Origin: DYJK01 sp964464825
GTDB lineage: Bacteria; Bacteroidota; Ignavibacteria; Ignavibacteriales; Melioribacteraceae
Direction of reading: 5' to 3'
DNA length: 36,236 nucleotides
Assembly (NCBI GenBank): GCA_964464825.1
Contig: CAYXKL010000018.1
Span: 1-36,236 of the forward strand
The translations under genes and the position numbers were made by a program. The notes under the pieces are model-generated. The model searched no databases and was not told where the DNA came from. It saw only the letters and a program-made list of their open reading frames with translations. This document shows, piece by piece, positions 33,769 through 36,236 of this stretch. Each line of letters opens with the position of its first letter. The stretch's first letter is position 1.

Positions 33769-35244
33769 TTGAACCAATCTGATATCCAATCTCTTTCACA
33801 GTTTTTTGAAGGTATTAAAGATATTTTTTTTGTATTACTAGATAAAAACGGAGAAAGCTATTTTTCCCAAAATACCGAAACAATTACCTCCTATTTACCT
33901 GATGAAATAAATAGATTACCAGAAAAAATTCATTCACTGATTATTGAAGATGATCTCCCTTACTTTAAAAAAGTATTAACTGAATTTGAAAGTGACAGTT
34001 CTCAAAATTCTATTGATTTCAGTTATAGAATTCTATCTAAAAATAACGAAAAGCTTTGGCTAAAAGAATCTATGATTGTAGTCAGAGATTCCGAGGGAGC
34101 TATAATTAAAAGTAAAAGCGTAATTTTTAATATAACTGAATCAAAGAATAAAGAATTACAAACTGAAATTATTTGTAGTAAATTGAAAGAACTGAATACC
34201 GCAAAGGATAAGTTTATATCAATAATTTCTCATGATTTACGAGCACCTTTTACAACTTTGTTAGGATTTTCTGAAATTTTGTTAAACGACGAAGATCTTA
34301 CTGAAGAAGAACGAAATGAATACGTACGGTATATTTATGATGCATCAAAAACTCAGTTAAATTTAATCAATTGCCTACTCGATTGGTCCCGTTTGCAAAC
34401 TGGCAGAATTAAAATTGAACCGACAAGATTAAATGTTAAAGTTGCCATTGGAAATGCTATAACACCTCTTACCGGGGATGCAGTCAGAAAAAATATTGAT
34501 ATAAAAATAGAGATCCCCCCCGATCTTTTTATAAATGCTGATGAAAGACTATTCGCACAAGCTATTGTAAATCTTGTTATCAATGCAATTAAATACACAA
34601 ATGAAGGGAAAGAAATTCATATTCATTCCCAAAGATTTAAAGCCGGAATGATAGAAATTATTGTTCGGGATGAGGGAATGGGTATCTCGGAAGAAAATCA
34701 ATCGAAATTATTCCGTATAGATCAAAAATTTTCTTTAGCTGGAACAACCGGAGAGAAAGGGAGCGGACTTGGATTAACTTTAATGAAAGAAATTATTGAT
34801 AAGCACGGAGGACAAGTTTGGTTCTATTCAAAAGTTGGAGAAGGAAGTGAATTTCATATTACACTGCCGGAAGCAAACAATTTAGTTCTTATTGTTGAGG
34901 ATGAGGTTCCGGTTAGATCCCTTTATAAAAAAGTTATTGAATCTAATCTTCCTAATTTTGAGATAAAAGTAGCCGATAATGGATACGAAGCTATAGGTAT
35001 GTTAAAAGAAATAATACCTACAATAATAATTACAGATCACGATATGCCACTTATGAACGGAATACAATTAATAGAAGCATTATATAAAAAAGATTCTAAC
35101 CGAACTATTCCGGTTATTGTAATTTCTGCTAAACTTAACGATGAAATTTCAAAAAGTTATTCAAAATTAGGAGTAGACAAAATAATCCCTAAACCGGTTG
35201 ACCTTGACAATTTAGTTGAGATAATGAAAGAATGTTTATATTAA
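33769..35244 (+). CDS. Hybrid PAS histidine kinase with C-terminal receiver
   Basis: I choose the TTG at 33769: GAAGAGGG lies at ideal spacing upstream, and a promoter-like box at 33728-33735 excludes the TTG at 33724. The protein is about 491 residues and soluble. A PAS domain (~1-125) precedes a HisKA helix with ISIISHDLRAPFTTLLGFSEIL (His155), then an ATPase domain with NLVINAIKYTNEG, DEGMGIS and GSGLGLTLMKEII. A receiver domain follows, with LVLIVEDEVPVRS and phosphoacceptor Asp423 in TDHDMPLMNG. There is no HPt domain or output domain, so phosphate must leave through another protein or the receiver tunes the kinase. The gene precedes the NusG-like gene by 24 bp. Confidence 0.88.
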   Translation: MNQSDIQSLSQFFEGIKDIFFVLLDKNGESYFSQNTETITSYLPDEINRLPEKIHSLIIEDDLPYFKKVLTEFESDSSQNSIDFSYRILSKNNEKLWLKESMIVVRDSEGAIIKSKSVIFNITESKNKELQTEIICSKLKELNTAKDKFISIISHDLRAPFTTLLGFSEILLNDEDLTEEERNEYVRYIYDASKTQLNLINCLLDWSRLQTGRIKIEPTRLNVKVAIGNAITPLTGDAVRKNIDIKIEIPPDLFINADERLFAQAIVNLVINAIKYTNEGKEIHIHSQRFKAGMIEIIVRDEGMGISEENQSKLFRIDQKFSLAGTTGEKGSGLGLTLMKEIIDKHGGQVWFYSKVGEGSEFHITLPEANNLVLIVEDEVPVRSLYKKVIESNLPNFEIKVADNGYEAIGMLKEIIPTIIITDHDMPLMNGIQLIEALYKKDSNRTIPVIVISAKLNDEISKSYSKLGVDKIIPKPVDLDNLVEIMKECLY

Positions 35245-35268
35245 TTTAATCACATACTCACTACATAA

Positions 35269-35796
35269 ATGATGTCAACCGAAAATAATTTAGCAAATAG
35301 TAATTGGTACGCGCTATATACTAAACCAAAACATGAATTTAAGGCAAAAACACAGCTCCATTCTGTATCAATAGAATATTATTTACCCACCGTTATTGTT
35401 ACAAAAAGATGGAGCGATCGAAAGAAAAAAATTGAAGAACCAGTATTCAAGGGTTATATATTTGTTAAGGTTAATGAAAAAGAAAGGTTGATCGCACTTC
35501 AACAATCTGCAATTGTTTGTACTATATGCTTTCAAGGTAAACCTTCAATAATCCCAGAATGGGAAATTGAAAACCTTAAAAAAATATTATCATCCAATCC
35601 TGAAATTTTTATAAGTGATAAAATTATTACTGGTTCTAAAGTCAAAATTATTGATGGTCCTTTTAGAGATGTAATTGGCGTTGTAACTGAATATAAAAAA
35701 GGGGAAAATTATCTAGCTGTTTCTGTAGATTTGCTAAAAAGATCAGTATTAGTAAGGTTGCCACAAGAAAGTATAATTAAAATTATGGAACAATAA
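35269..35796 (+). CDS. UpxY/NusG-like (NusG-paralogue) transcription antiterminator
   Basis: Protein of 175 residues with an N-terminal NGN domain (NWYALYTKPKHEFKAKTQLHS, then YYLPTVIVTKRW and FKGYIFVKV) and a C-terminal KOW domain (GSKVKIIDGPFRDVIGVVTEY). It rides on RNA polymerase. It differs from housekeeping NusG in lacking the secE-nusG-ribosomal-protein context and in RWSDRKKKIEEPVFKGY, typical of RfaH/UpxY-type specialised paralogues that promote read-through of long surface-polysaccharide operons. Its position after a hybrid kinase and before an exoribonuclease gene is not the usual head of a capsule operon. The start is one of two adjacent ATGs (35269 or 35272). Confidence 0.85.
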   Translation: MMSTENNLANSNWYALYTKPKHEFKAKTQLHSVSIEYYLPTVIVTKRWSDRKKKIEEPVFKGYIFVKVNEKERLIALQQSAIVCTICFQGKPSIIPEWEIENLKKILSSNPEIFISDKIITGSKVKIIDGPFRDVIGVVTEYKKGENYLAVSVDLLKRSVLVRLPQESIIKIMEQ

Positions 35797-35859
35797 TCCT
35801 TTTCCCTTCCGTTATTTTTTGATAAATTGATAATCAGTTAGAGGTAAAAAATTAAGTAT

Positions 35860-36236
35860 ATGATTAATCAAAAGAATCTGAACGAATTTAATAGTGGCGA
35901 GGATTTGGCACTATTCCTTGTTGTTACAAAATGTGAAGTTAAAACTGCTAAAAACGGGAAAGCTTATTTAAATTTAGAATTACGGGATAAATCAACAATG
36001 CTTCCAGCTAAAATTTGGGACAGAGTTGATGAATATGCTGATATAATTAAAGAAGGATTAATTGTATTTGTAAACGGACAAATTGAGGAATTCAATAATG
36101 CTTTACAGATTAGAATTAATAAAATACGTAGTGTAAATGAAAACGATAAAGTTTCCCCTGAAGATTTTCTTCCAAAATCAATCAGACCATTACCGGAAAT
36201 GATAGATGAGTTTAATCATTTATGCGGTACAATAAG
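35860..36236 (+). CDS. YhaM-like 3'-5' exoribonuclease, N-terminal part (cut by window end)
   Basis: The ATG at 35860 opens a frame of 125 codons that runs off the right edge without a stop. It reads as an OB-fold nucleic-acid-binding domain (LFLVVTKCEVKTAKNGKAYL, ELRDKSTMLPAKIWD, VFVNGQIEEFNNALQIRI) followed by a linker with FLPKSIRPLPEM. This is how YhaM-type exoribonucleases begin; their HD hydrolase domain would follow outside the window. GAGG at 35841-35844 is rather far from the ATG. It may be co-transcribed with the NusG-like gene 63 bp upstream. The family call rests on the OB domain and linker only. Confidence 0.75.
   Translation, partial: MINQKNLNEFNSGEDLALFLVVTKCEVKTAKNGKAYLNLELRDKSTMLPAKIWDRVDEYADIIKEGLIVFVNGQIEEFNNALQIRINKIRSVNENDKVSPEDFLPKSIRPLPEMIDEFNHLCGTI

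Noticed and set aside
1..36236. CRISPR array, tRNA, rRNA, integrase or insertion sequence with transposase
   Set aside because: I saw no spacer-separated direct repeats, no tRNA or rRNA-like sequence, and no protein with transposase or integrase motifs. The repeats present are the small ones listed.

Overview
The window is AT-rich (by eye about one third G+C) and reads as the chromosome of a Gram-negative bacterium of the Bacteroidota/Chlorobi/Ignavibacteria assemblage. Support for this is a TonB-dependent receptor with a carboxypeptidase-regulatory-like N-terminus, MORN_2 (YwqK-type) repeats, a UpxY/NusG-like antiterminator, an Rnf complex, a sigma-54 two-component pair, TAnnTTTG-type promoter boxes, and purine-rich ribosome binding sites before some genes only. 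The placement is an inference; there is no rRNA or tRNA gene to confirm it.

Layout. 1-3091: the 3' end of an acyl-CoA ligase, a YbgC-type thioesterase, a TerC membrane protein and a secreted MORN-repeat protein. 3105-10709 (minus strand): a type I restriction-modification locus in the order hsdR, hsdS, an interrupted uracil-DNA-glycosylase-like gene, a Fic AMP-transferase-like gene, hsdM. 10745-11821: a saccharopine-dehydrogenase-like oxidoreductase. 11907-18393 (minus): a complete rnfCDGEA-apbE-rnfB operon ending in an RseC-like gene, encoding a membrane ferredoxin:NAD+ oxidoreductase, its flavin transferase and an accessory protein. 18606-19535: a metallophosphoesterase. 19744-26588 (plus): a surface-glycan operon with a GT-B-like transferase, a SpsF-like cytidylyltransferase, a class III aminotransferase, an SDR, a KdsC-like phosphatase, a NeuB-like synthase without its SAF domain and a sterol-desaturase-type hydroxylase. 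A four-helix-bundle (S23/IVP-like) gene sits inside this operon within its own inverted heptamer repeats. 26651-28243: a MuiA/DUF4139 protein. 28437-31319: a PAS histidine kinase with an NtrC-type activator. 31356-33638: a TonB-dependent receptor. 33769-36236: a hybrid histidine kinase, a UpxY/NusG-like factor and the start of a YhaM-like exoribonuclease.

The most unusual material is small repeat DNA embedded in or around genes. hsdS carries a 106-bp palindromic element translated as its N-terminus, a nine-A tract beside the hsdR/hsdS junction, and a 2 x 14-bp repeat in the linker between its two recognition domains. The four-helix-bundle gene is flanked by inverted arrays of the heptamer TTAGCNN, which supply the stop codon of the preceding gene. 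The glycan operon looks like a variant nonulosonic-acid pathway whose product cannot be named from sequence alone.
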